In this document: in pieces, positions 10,637 through 20,552 of the stretch
Layout of the letters: the number at the start of each line of letters is the position of its first letter
Position numbering within the stretch: the stretch's first letter is position 1
Origin: Sabethes cyaneus
Taxonomy: Eukaryota; Arthropoda; Insecta; Diptera; Culicidae
DNA: 64,000 bases
Direction: 5' to 3'
NCBI RefSeq assembly: GCF_943734655.1
Contig: NC_071355.1
Span: forward strand, 24,868,768 to 24,932,767
Made by a program: the position numbers and the translations under genes
Notes under the pieces: generated by a model
What the model was told of the DNA's origin: nothing
The model's database searches: none
Seen by the model: the letters and a program-made list of their open reading frames with translations, nothing else

Positions 10637-11056
10637 TAAAACGTTTGTGTCGTCCACAGGTACTTCAAATAAAAGAAGCCTAACATACATTCTTTATAGC
10701 AAAATAAATAATAAGGAAACAAAATAATTGATTTATGGTGACTAGTTTTGTTTATCTTACTTGTTACCACGTTATTCGTAAAACAAATACTTAAACGGGG
10801 TAACTTGCAACAGCTGGTAGATATAAAAAGCTGTGTTCCGTTACCTTCAAGAGGCACTTTATCATTTAATTTTGCATCAAACAATACTAAAGCACATCTG
10901 AAAGAGTGTAAGATACTTTCGGTAAGTCGGAAATATGCCAGTTTTTCTCTGGATATACTGAAAATGGCCATAGAAGAGGCCCAAACGAAAATAACCTTAC
11001 TGAGAGAATCGACCAGCAATATGACAGTGTCTAATTACGATCACTCGTAACGTAAT
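10637..11056. other. Unassigned flank of BEL insertion
   Basis: Includes 10793-10814, an exact 22-bp copy of 3109-3130. A 100-codon open frame at 10748-11050 has no features I recognise and is probably chance. No gene called. Confidence 0.4.
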
Positions 11057-11209
11057 GAACATTCATATATTACGTAACCGAGATGTCGATGATTTTTAAC
11101 TCTCCCGCTTCACTTCATGACGCGATTTTGCATAGTGGATATACGACGAGTAATGTGTTGTTACACAACTCCCGCTTCCCTAAGTGCGTTACGTAATATG
11201 TGAATGGTC
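11057..11209. mobile_element. MITE with ~22-bp inverted ends
   Basis: Imperfect inverted repeats 11057-11078 and 11188-11209 share the core ATTACGTAAC. The 153-bp unit without coding capacity fits a MITE. Confidence 0.65.
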
Positions 11210-11357
11210 CTTAAAGTAGGCAGCTCTATCGGATCCAGACAAGGTATATCAACTACATGAATAATATAAAACGTTATTTCTGTAATTTCCGTTACGGGGC
11301 TTATAAATTTTTTTCACCAACGTGACATAGGACATTTATGCGTATATTCATAGCAAA

Positions 11358-11869
11358 ATCCATTGAATGTACCCAACTGCGATGACCAACACGCCATTGC
11401 GATGTTCCTTCTGATAGTTCCAGCGACAGCCGAAATATGTGTTTAACTGAAAAAAAGTTACGACATACCTTTCAATAAAAAAAATAGTTTACAGAGTGGA
11501 CACTGTTACTTGTTGGTCGAATTTATTCAGAATCATGTTGCATCGAAAAATTCTCGTTCCATTAGCGTAGTTTGCGATGATGTTGGTAACCAGCGAAACC
11601 ACGAGTACCACCATCGTTCCATATAAGCCGACACTCAGAATGTTCGAATCGCTCATCTCTTGCAACTGCACTCGGAAACTTCCGTAAGTATAGTAGATCG
11701 TAGCACAGCACAGGCCAAGTCCCGCGATCAGCCGCAGCTGATCGGTCGTTGTTTGTTCGGCCGTTAGATCCTTAAAATTAATGGTGATTGAAGTAAGACA
11801 GAATGCCTGCATAACTCGATAAATCGGACGACGTGCTTCCAGCAGGTTATTCACCGTGAACCATCTCAT
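11358..11869 (-). pseudogene. Gr-2', truncated duplicate of Gr-2
   Basis: Exon 1 (11869-11510, 120 codons) is nearly identical to Gr-2 exon 1: one amino-acid replacement and about six silent changes. Exon 2 begins at 11446 after a CAG acceptor, matches Gr-2 for about 30 codons, then homology ends at 11352 and the frame meets TGA within two codons. Unlike Gr-2, intron 1 here contains an in-frame stop. All sequence coding for the later membrane segments is absent, so this copy cannot make a receptor. Confidence 0.88.
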
Positions 11870-12070
11870 GACCGTGGCAATGCGCTCGGAAACAAACGAC
11901 AGCTGTTAATGAAATAACTTGAAGCTTCAGTGCCACACTGAACATAATAGCTTCGAGAATAAAATTACCGACCAAAATTTGATTCCGAGTAGATAGCACT
12001 AATTGCACTCATTAGGATCCTAAGCGAGGCAGTCCTCTTCCCAATAACTGCCGCCACCACAGTGACCGCA
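11870..12070. promoter_or_regulatory. Shared divergent promoter region, Gr-1'/Gr-2'
   Basis: The 201-bp spacer has exactly the same length as 1156-1356 in the other arm and is highly similar, indicating retained regulatory content or recent duplication. Role inferred from position. Confidence 0.55.
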
Positions 12071-13456
12071 ATGCGTTGGTTCCGAGTGGATGACTTTTTC
12101 CAATCAATCCGGCCCGTGTATCTGACGGCTAGGATGTTTCTGCTGCACTTCGAAACGGTGGATTTCCAACGGCGAACTCACCGGCGGACACTGCTCGATC
12201 AGGCCGGATTGGCTCTTACCTTCGTGATGGATTTGTTTCTCGCGACAGTGGCATTTCGAAATATTACGGTCATGCTGCAAATGTCGGATTCGGTGCTTCT
12301 GAACTTGGGCTATTATGTATCGTTTATGCTTGCCACTATGATAGCATTGGTCATTCCGTCGTGGAATAGCTGGCAGGCGGAGTCAATTTTCGAAATATAC
12401 GCAAACATTGCCAACGTCGACGATGACCTAAAACAGTTAGGAATTACTATTGACCACCAGAAGCATCACTTCGTTTCCACTGTTGTCGCCTGTTTCGCTG
12501 CATTTATTCCCTGTTTTCTTTTTGCTGGTACAACTTACACATTCTTCGTGGACAGTGCTTTCATTTACACCAAACAGTTTTCACAGTACTTAATGGTCGT
12601 TCCTTTTCTTCGCTCAACTTTGGCCATGCAAATATTTATTAGCTACATAATGTTGACTCTTTTGTCTCTGCAAAACCGCTTTGCTGTTCTGAACCGAGCT
12701 TTCAAGTAACAAAAATCAAATCTATTTCAATTCCCATCACTTATGTGTTGCCTTTTATGCCAAGACAATTATTACAGATTTCTCCAAAATTTTCCTCGAA
12801 ATCCACGGAAGACACCAATCATCTCGGGGATATCATAAGAAAGCTTGCTGCCCTACACGATCTACTGAGTGACACGGTGGAACTTTTCAACCGGTGCTTC
12901 TCTATCCAGGCCATGCTCTGTATGGCGCCGTTTTTCAGCTTTACCGTCTTTTCTCTATTCGGTTTGATTCATTCGTACGCATCACGAGCAGATAACGATA
13001 CCCTGCAGGTATCCTGGTCCAACATGATCTACGATATGCTGCCCGTGTACTTCATGATACAAATGGTGCTATGTTCCGGGTTGGTCCATGCCAAGGTAAG
13101 CTTGCACATAATAGATGTACTAAATCTTATTACCTGCTGATTGAATCGAACACTTTGAAGTGTAAACAAATGGCAGTTTTGATACACAAAGCAATTTCCT
13201 GTGGTGCGTACAACAGAAAACTACTGGAAGAGCTTAGAGCATTTATCCAACAATTGGAACATCATGCACCGAAAATATCCTGTCGAGTGTTTGATTTCGA
13301 CTGGACGTTATTTTTTACGGTAAGTGAAAGATGAACGAGTTTAATTGGAAGAAACTTTAATTATTATTTTTACAGATGGCCGGTTCTCTAACAACCTATT
13401 TGGTAATTTTGATACAATTTGACCTAGTCAATTTTAGCACCACTAATCGTAAGTGA
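12071..13456 (+). CDS. Gr-1', gustatory receptor, full length (401 aa)
   Basis: Complete seven-transmembrane gustatory receptor. Exons 12071-12705 (635 nt), 12765-13095 (331 nt), 13161-13319 (159 nt), 13376-13456 (81 nt); phases 2, 0, 0 agree with Gr-1, Gr-3 and Gr-4. The last exon carries TYLVILIQF, the diagnostic TYxxxxxQF motif of insect Grs, then TGA. The exon 2 acceptor is placed at CAAG/A (12764) because it alone keeps the frame; a closer CAG at 12777 would not. Duplicate of Gr-1 with 21 amino-acid replacements but only about 6 silent changes in exon 1. No frame damage seen, so probably functional. Ligand unknown. Confidence 0.92.
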
Positions 13457-13559
13457 GAATAAAATGCTATTCAATTTTAAAGATGGACTGATGGAGCTAA
13501 ATACAGAAAATGTTTTTCGTCCTAGAACACAAGTGATCTTTATTTTTAAATTCGTTGTT

Positions 13560-15070
13560 CGTTGTTCAATAGCAACATACAGATTTTTCAACTACCCGTT
13601 TGGTTGTTCCGTGTTGCGTTCGTAAGCCAATTACTCGCGTAATGCCATCTAAGCTGGGTTAAAAATCAGTTGCGAGTGCGAGCTTGAGCGAGGATCCACT
13701 GGAAAGGAGGAGCATTGTCATCGATAATCAACACGAGCGCGCTCACTTCAAACTGGGTGCTCTTGAAGTCTCTTCAGCGTCGTTGGAGGTCATTCGGGTA
13801 ATCTTTCCTCTAAATGCTCTAAAATCTTTGTTTCATATCCTGCACAAACTTCCATCGTGATAAACGTCCCAAGAAAATATGTTATTAAGAAGGCTCAGGA
13901 ACTGTATCAAGTACACACGCAGAAGTAATGGGACCGATCTTATTCGTGTCAGCTGATATGAATGTAAGCGGACGCGAATTGAGTATCGCCTCAATCTGGG
14001 CCAGAAAGTTCTTCATACCAAATTTTAGGTCCTGCAAGGACCCTCCTAAGGTGATATTTCACAAATTTTACTCGGGTCTCCCAAAGGCCACTGAAGTGCG
14101 GATTCTGTTGTTCCGGATATGTTGTTCATCTCGGAAAAGTGCCGCTAAATGGTTTATCTCATTATTCCACCCCATCCAAATGTGTCGCGTTATCTAAATG
14201 AAGTCTGCAGGGAATTTTACGTTGGCTGACGCAACGTTGCAAAACGAAATACTCTGGATATACACAAATCGTTATAAGCTTAACCGTTGTACCCACGGGA
14301 CCAAGGAAATATGGATTTTTACGGTCCTTTTTTGGTTTCCAAGCAACTCCGACAACGCTGTATCAAACCTCCCAGAGAGGTCCGCTAAAATTCATCGGAA
14401 TCAGAGCAAAACTTATGCGTCTTGAAACCGCCTTCTGCCAAAAGAGCGGCTATTTGCCACAACAACTCAACCGCCTCATCCAGCGTATTCGCTTCTGTAA
14501 ATGTGTCATCAATGTAAACTCTTCACTTCACTACTAGCCAGTGGATACTTTTGTTTTTCATTGTCGCCTAGCTAGAGCTGGTGGTAGATGGTATAGTTTA
14601 ATGACTGGCGTCTCGGAACTATAGTGCGCCATTACCGTCTCAAACATCGGCTTAAAGACCCCCATACACTTACGTACATGTTGGTCGAAAATGTTGGTGA
14701 ATTCATGTTCGTCCAACACGCTCGCTTGTGTGTGAGTGCCACGAACCAAGCTGGCAGAAGAAAATGTTCGGCTCGGCGCTCGGTCGGAATGAACCTCCAA
14801 CATTTTGTTCATTTTCAACCCAACATATGCGTACGTGTATGGGGGCCTTAAAAGCGTACCAATTCATATGGGAAGCCATCGAATATAGGTAGTGGAACTT
14901 CGATAGGTGGATGACATAACAGATAGCAGGTACACTAGTAGATTGAAATGGCGATGTAGAAGCAATTTCTTCTTCTTTCCGAACGATTTCAACAAGACTT
15001 GTTGTAAGAAACAAAAACGGCTCGCCATCACTAGTGTGCCCAGGCAAAAATAAAAGATGGGGCACCAAAT
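13560..15070 (-). mobile_element. Decayed BEL/Pao element (gag, RT and integrase scraps)
   Basis: Minus-strand order is gag (about 14930-14560, fragments such as FKPMFETVMAHYS), reverse transcriptase (about 14530-14390, with the YIDDTF catalytic-type motif), integrase core (about 14190-13990, GLWETRVKFVKYHLRRV) and pol C terminus (about 13840-13560). Large internal deletions and several stops separate them; no LTR was identified. A MITE sits inside the gag part. A second scrap of a related element lies at 2915-3060. Confidence 0.75.
14657..14847. mobile_element. 191-bp MITE inside BEL gag
   Basis: Inverted ends 14657-14684 and 14820-14847 (core CCCCCATACAC) with TTAAA repeated directly on both sides (14652-14656, 14848-14852). 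Gag homology continues on each side in compatible frames, so it inserted into an existing gag gene. Confidence 0.85.
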
Positions 15071-15390
15071 CTTTCTGAAGAACCTTTTGTTTTGATCTAG
15101 ATCAATCCTGGGATGGATCTATTAATGTTAGTCACAATAATTCCGCCGATTAGGTTGAAAACTCCGAAATTTCTGATGTAATTGACTTTAAAACTAAAGT
15201 TGAAATTGTACCAGAAATGTACTGAATTCACGCGTTTCATCGCCATTTTATTCAAATACATATGTACTCTTCCCCTTTCTTATTTCGCCAAAATATAACA
15301 AAAAGAAACAAAAAAAGCGATCGAAAATTGCTTGTAAAAATAGTGCCGCGTGTGTGTATGCAGTACAACACCGCGCCCGCTCTAGGGCTA
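15071..15390. other. Unassigned, AT-rich
   Basis: No coding frame, repeat or motif I can support. Confidence 0.4.
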
Positions 15391-16590
15391 AATTAAATTT
15401 TGGACTAGAATTTAAACTAATTTGGACCTAAAACTTTATATCAAATTGATTGAAAATTGGATTTAAAGTTGGATATGAAATTGGACTTAAATTTGGAGAT
15501 ATCTGGACTGGAAGATTTGCTTGGAATTAAACATGAAACAAAATATACTTGAAAGAGAATTGGAGTTTTTATTTGAAACTGAACCTGAAATTTTACTTAA
15601 AATTGAATTTAAATTAGACTTGGATTTAGACTTTATAAATTTATAAGGTTTGAAAATGAACTTTACATTGGATTGAAAGCCTTGAGATTAGACTTGAAAT
15701 TATATTTAAATTAAGTTTGAAATTGGATTTGTAATTAAAGTTTAAAATTGACTTAAAATTGGAATTAAATTAGACTGGAAATTGAACTTAAAATCGGATA
15801 TGCAACTTGACATTGGACATAAAGTTAGACTTAAATGTGGACATGGACATAGAATTGGATACATATACGTAGGTACGTAGATAAGTTTCGCTTAAAATTA
15901 GGATTGACATACACTGAACGCGCTTCTTACGTAATTTTTTACGCGAATTCCGGAATTTACGCGGCTTTTTTGCGGAATGTACTCGGCCGCGGTAGCTAGC
16001 GTACTGCGGAATTAGTGGTGCGGCTGCGCTCAATTAGTCTATTTTTTCACTTAGAGTTGAATTCTATAAAGTTTTTTTACGCGAACTTCGGAATTTACGC
16101 GAAACGTATCATTCGCGTAAAAAGCGACTTGAGCGTATTTTATCTCACTTTTCCCCACGTTTTACCTCTTTTGTGTTCTTTTTTTTCATTTTCAATCCCG
16201 TTTTCCCATTTTTTCCGTTTTTCTTTTATTCTGTACCGTTTTCTGGGCTTTTGTTTTCATTCTTCTTTTCCCTTTTTTTTCCTGTTTTTCTTTTTTCTGT
16301 CTCCTGTTTTCTATTTCTTTGTTCCATTTTCTTCGTTATTGTCCCACTCTTTGAGTCATGGTTTTCTCTGATTTTCTCCCATTTTTCGTCTTTTCGTTTT
16401 CCTCTTTCATTTACGTCTTTTTCTGACACTCCCGCTTCTTGTTTTTCGTCTTCGTCTGTTCCGTTTTTCCTCTTTTAGATGTCCTATTTGTTCACCTCTT
16501 CTGTCACGTTTTTTTCTGTTTCTGACTTTTTTTCCTTTGGTATCTGGTTTTTCCTTTTTCATCTACAATTTTTCGTCTTTTCTCCCACCC
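15391..16590 (+). repeat. Two-part low-complexity module (copy 1)
   Basis: First part (15391-15860) is a degenerate tandem of short units around GGACTTGAAATT. After about 280 bp of ordinary sequence comes a pyrimidine-rich tract (about 16138-16590) with TTTTCC and CGTTTTTC words. The same pairing recurs at 35340-37300 and, inverted, at 54185-54800. Open frames through the tract (Phe/Ser-rich) are compositional artefacts. Confidence 0.7.
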
Positions 16591-16599
16591 TACCGCCGA

Positions 16600-16860
16600 T
16601 ACCGAGTCTTTCCAATTTAGCAATTGCAATAGCATGATTGATTTTGTCGAATGCCGCAGATGAATCAGTATAGATCACGCCCGTTTGAGCATGATCCGTT
16701 AAGTTTTCCGCAATATATGATGTGAGACACAGGAGAATTGTAGTGGTTGATCAACCTGCGATGAATCCATGTTGATCATCACTTAGGTATTGCTTGCAGT
16801 GGGACAGCAGCGGAGCTATGATTACAAGCTCGAATAACTTCGAACTGGGTCATCTTCACT
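16600..16860 (-). mobile_element. Non-LTR reverse transcriptase fragment
   Basis: The minus strand reads like the central RT domain of a non-LTR element: DDQHGFIAG, then TDSSAAFDKINHAIA (RT motif A type), with at least one stop. Clade not resolved (I/Jockey/R1 range). Confidence 0.65.
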
Positions 16861-17201
16861 TATATAGTGGTGTGGTGTTTGCATCATCATGAAAGTTTTC
16901 TCAATTCACTGTTCATTTATTAATCGTAAAGCTTTCGCACTGCTCGTGTTCGATTCCACACAGGCGGTCTAGCCTTAAGAGATCGTACTATTGGATAATA
17001 TTTGAAAAAAGAATTCACGCAATTCTAGCATTCCAATCCATATTCAAAATAAAACCACTCTATACGAATTTTTACAAGCTAGTTTAGTTTAGGTAACAAA
17101 TAAGTCTCTAATATAAACCGTAATTCTCAAATCTTGAGTTAACTTCGTAACGTCGCGACGACGTCGTGGATCTGCATGGGGTGCATTTCAGAACAAGACA
17201 A
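16861..17201. other. Intergenic, downstream of Gr-3
   Basis: No gene seen. GTTCGATTCC at about 16948 resembles a box B, but no companion tRNA structure was found. Confidence 0.4.
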
Positions 17202-18580
17202 TTAGGAATATTTAAAATTCACCAAATCAAACTGAACCAGTATGAGGAAATATGTGGTAAGAGATCCTGCTAACTGTCAATGAAAGAATTTGTTATTATA
17301 AGCACATACTTCAAGCAACAATCATAATGTCTTACGGCATAGAATAGCGACCAGTCAAAGTCGAACAACCTGCAGGAAATTTTCCTAGTATGGTGCCACA
17401 GTTGTTGAGAGAACATTTTCAAATCCTTCAGAATTTTCCGATCGTAAACGCCGTAACTGATGATTTTATGAACTAAGATTGCAGTTCGTCTACACTGAAA
17501 ATATCCTGTTTAAGCTATTAGAACATCAGTTACTGTTATCGTAAACTTACCTCACCGTAAGTCAAATGAGAGACTATCACTAGTTGTACGACGAAAGCCA
17601 GGTAGAATAAGTCCAACATCATGTTGGACCACGTCAACTGAAAGGTGCTTTCGTTTGCATGGGTAGCATACGAGTGGACCAATCCAAATATGGCAAATAC
17701 GGAGTAACTAAAGATGGTACCCAGAGCAAACATTGCCTGAATTGAAAAACAACGATTGAATAATTCGACCGTTTCGCACAGTTGATCGTGAAGGAAGGTG
17801 AATTTTCGTATCGTTTGACAATTGAATTGAGGGTCCATACTCGGGACTGTGTTTTGATGCGAGGTTGTTTGGAAAAAGGTTCTATATCATTTGATTGGTT
17901 ATTAGTATATGGAGGATGCGCAATAATAAGTACGGAAAACATTACGTGATTCGTTGATTAAGAAATCCAAAGCGACTCCGAATACACAGGAGTGTTAAAG
18001 AGCAATGGACGCAGAATAGGGCTCCTATCGTACACGAGCGCACAAATGGAATGATCATCCAATACTCCGGGAAAAGTTTAGTGACATCGATCCAGTCGTC
18101 AGTAAAGTAAGAATAGGTTGTGATGGTGAAAATAAATACTGGTAGACTTATTGCAACAATCATAACGACGGTGGATACCAAATGATGTTTCTGGTGATTT
18201 ATCGTTAGACCCAGTTGTTTCAATTCATCGTCAAGATCCGCCAAGTGTTCGTAAATGGCAAATATGTTCGCTGCCTTCCAATTATTCCACGACGGAAGGG
18301 ACAACGAAAAGAGGAACGTCGAAATAATCGATCCGTAGTATCCTGCGTTCAACAAAAGCGATTCCGATAGGCCCATGAAAGCCTCACCGAAACCAACTGC
18401 CACTGATGTAAGATATAAGTCCGCCCATAAAGCAAAAACAAAGCAAATTTGATCGACGAGAGTTCGGCAGAACTTTCGCTGCCGGAAGTCAACCGTTGCA
18501 AAGTGCATAAGACAGCATTTGGCAACTACGTACACTGGACGGGTTGACTCGGAAAGGTCCTCTATCGCGAACCAACGCAT
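17202..18580 (-). CDS. Gr-3, gustatory receptor (384 aa)
   Basis: Gustatory receptor with exons 18580-17946 (635 nt), 17839-17551 (289 nt), 17494-17336 (159 nt) and 17273-17202 (72 nt). It starts MRWFAIEDL; hydrophobic blocks at about residues 45-68, 78-100, 133-160 and 175-202 in exon 1, two more in exon 2, and the last exon gives TYFLILVQF then TAA. The least certain junction is the exon 2 acceptor: GAG/T at 17840 keeps frame, whereas the better-looking ACAG a few bases upstream would shift it. Otherwise intact. Tandem paralogue of Gr-4, which lies 344 bp upstream and shares exon sizes for exons 1, 3 and 4 and a conserved upstream block. Confidence 0.88.
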
Positions 18581-18639
18581 TGCGGTTAACTGAAGAAATT
18601 GAACAAACGACTGTTACAAAGGGGTGGCACCCTCCCATG

Positions 18640-18655
18640 GAATATTCGTGATAGG
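18640..18655 (-). promoter_or_regulatory. Conserved upstream motif of Gr-3
   Basis: Coding-strand core TATCACGAATATTC, about 60-75 bp before the Gr-3 ATG. Near-identical blocks precede Gr-4 (20350-20365) and Gr-5 (30889-30904), with a weaker one at Gr-6 (32334-32350). Confidence 0.5.
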
Positions 18656-18924
18656 AAACAATTAAACACTGTGACAGGACATTTCTGAGGTAATTAACAT
18701 CGTCAGATATTTGGATTGCTCAATGCTCATATATTGATCTTTTCCAATAAGTAAGAAAACTTTGAGTTTTATGATTTTTTGTTCAAATTTTTTCATTTAT
18801 TTCCCCTAGTAAAATTGTTTTAAAATTGAAAAAGTCTATAAAATCTAAACAGAATAAAATATGGAGATATGGAAATATGGAGCAGATTATGGATCCGCAT
18901 TGGGTGTAATTTGGAACAAGACAA

Positions 18925-20304
18925 TTAGGAATATTTAAAGTTCACCAAATCGAACTGAACCAGTATGAGGAGATAAGTGGTAAGCGATCCTGCCAACTGT
19001 CAATGTAAGAGCTTGTGATTATAAAGACGTACCTACTCCAAACTCCAATCATAATGTCTTACGGCATAGAATAGCGACCAATCAAAGTCGAATAATCTGC
19101 AGGAAATTTTCTTAGTATGATGCCACAGTTGTTGAGAGAACATTCTCAAATCCTTCAGATTGTTGCGGTCACACGTACCATAGCTGATGATTTTATGTAC
19201 CAAGATTGCAGTTCGCTTACACTGAAAATAACCAGTAACAATTAATGAACTATGACAGTTATCGCAATCATCGACTTACCTCACCGTAAGCAAGATGGGA
19301 GAATACCACTAGTTGAACAACAAAAGACGTATAGAATACATCCAATATAATGCTGGACCAGGCCAACTGGAATGTGCTTTCGTCCGCACCAGCAGCATAC
19401 GAGTGAATCAATCCAAATATGCAGAATACGGTATAGCTAAAAATAGTAGCTAAAGCAAACATTGCTTGAATCGAAAAGCAACGATTGAATAATTGGACCG
19501 TTTCGCACAGCTGATCGTGTAGGAACGTAAATTTTCGAATCTTCTGAAGGTAGGCTGTCAAGTCCATACCAGGAAGCGCATTATGATCTGAACTGACCTG
19601 GAAAAAAGTTCTACCAATATTAGTATCAATATGGGGATAGCTCGTAACAGTAAATATGAAAAACATTACGTGATTCCTTGGTTAAGAACTCCAAAACGAG
19701 TCCGAATACAAAGAAGTGTTAGAGAGCAATAGCTGGAGAAAAGGGCAGTAATCGTGCATGATCGCATAAATGGAAAAATCATCCAATACTCTGGAAAAAG
19801 TTTAGTAACATCGATCCATTCATCGGTGAAGAAAGAGTAGGTCGTAATAATGAACATAGATATTGGCAGACTTATCGCAAAACTCATAACAACACTGGAT
19901 ATGAAATGATGTTTCTAATGTTTTATAACTAGACCCAGTTGTTTCAATTCAACATCGACATTCGCCACTTGTTCGTAAATGGTAAATATGGTTACTGCCT
20001 TCCAATGGTTCCATGTCGGGAGGCTCAGCGTAAAGATTAACGACAGCATAATCGACCCATAGTAACCTGCGTTCAGCAAAAGTGATTCCGACAGGCCCAT
20101 GAAAGCCTCACCGAAGCCAACGGCCACCGCTGCAAGATACAAGTCCGCCCATAAAGTAAAGACAAAACAAATTTGATCAATGAGGGTCCGGCAAAACGTT
20201 CGCCTCCGGAAGTCAACTGTTCCGAAGAGTACAAGACAAAGTTTTGCGGCTAGAAAGACTGGACGGATTGACCCGAAAAGGTCCTCTATCGCGAACCAAC
20301 GCAT
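18925..20304 (-). pseudogene. Gr-4, gustatory receptor with single in-frame TAG
   Basis: Exons 20304-19670 (635 nt), 19592-19280 (313 nt), 19221-19063 (159 nt), 18996-18925 (72 nt), all in phase, ending TYLLILVQF and TAA. The only lesion is codon 130: TAG at 19917-19915 where Gr-3 has CAG (Gln) in the block NHQKHH, one C-to-T change. Frame, splice sites and the C-terminal signature remain intact through the other 262 codons. It is therefore a very young pseudogene, a segregating null allele, or a receptor made by stop-codon readthrough. Tandem duplicate of Gr-3. I call it pseudogene by default. Confidence 0.88.
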
Positions 20305-20349
20305 AACGGTTAACTGATGGAGTCGAGCAACCGGCTGTTATCTTTCGCA

Positions 20350-20365
20350 GAATATTCGTGACAGG
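20350..20365 (-). promoter_or_regulatory. Conserved upstream motif of Gr-4
   Basis: Coding-strand core TGTCACGAATATTC, 46-61 bp before the Gr-4 ATG. It lies in a longer block (about 20345-20440) shared with the Gr-3 upstream region (18636-18735). Confidence 0.5.
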
Positions 20366-20552
20366 GAATAATTAAGCACTGTGACATGGCATTTCTGAGG
20401 TAATTATTATTGCCAGATATTTAGATTGCTCAATGATCACATATTGAAATGCTCTCAGTAATAAGAAATGGCACGAATAAATTCCGATTGCTGTTGTTTC
20501 GTAAAATGACTTGAAAATATCTTTATTACCAAAAACAAGCGCCGCGTTATAA

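Larger units (their letters stand above)
11352..13223 (-). repeat. Right arm of large inverted duplication
   Basis: Reverse complement of 1-1877. The junction at 11352 lies inside exon 2 of Gr-2'. The outer end cannot be placed because the partner runs off the window. Confidence 0.92.

Noticed and set aside
10748..11050. 100-codon open frame
   Set aside because: No recognisable domain, no homologous frame elsewhere in the window, in transposon-flanking DNA.
16015..16478. Phe/Ser-rich membrane-like proteins in pyrimidine tracts (also 36392-37217)
   Set aside because: Composition of the tract alone; mirror Lys/Glu-rich frames occur on the other strand.
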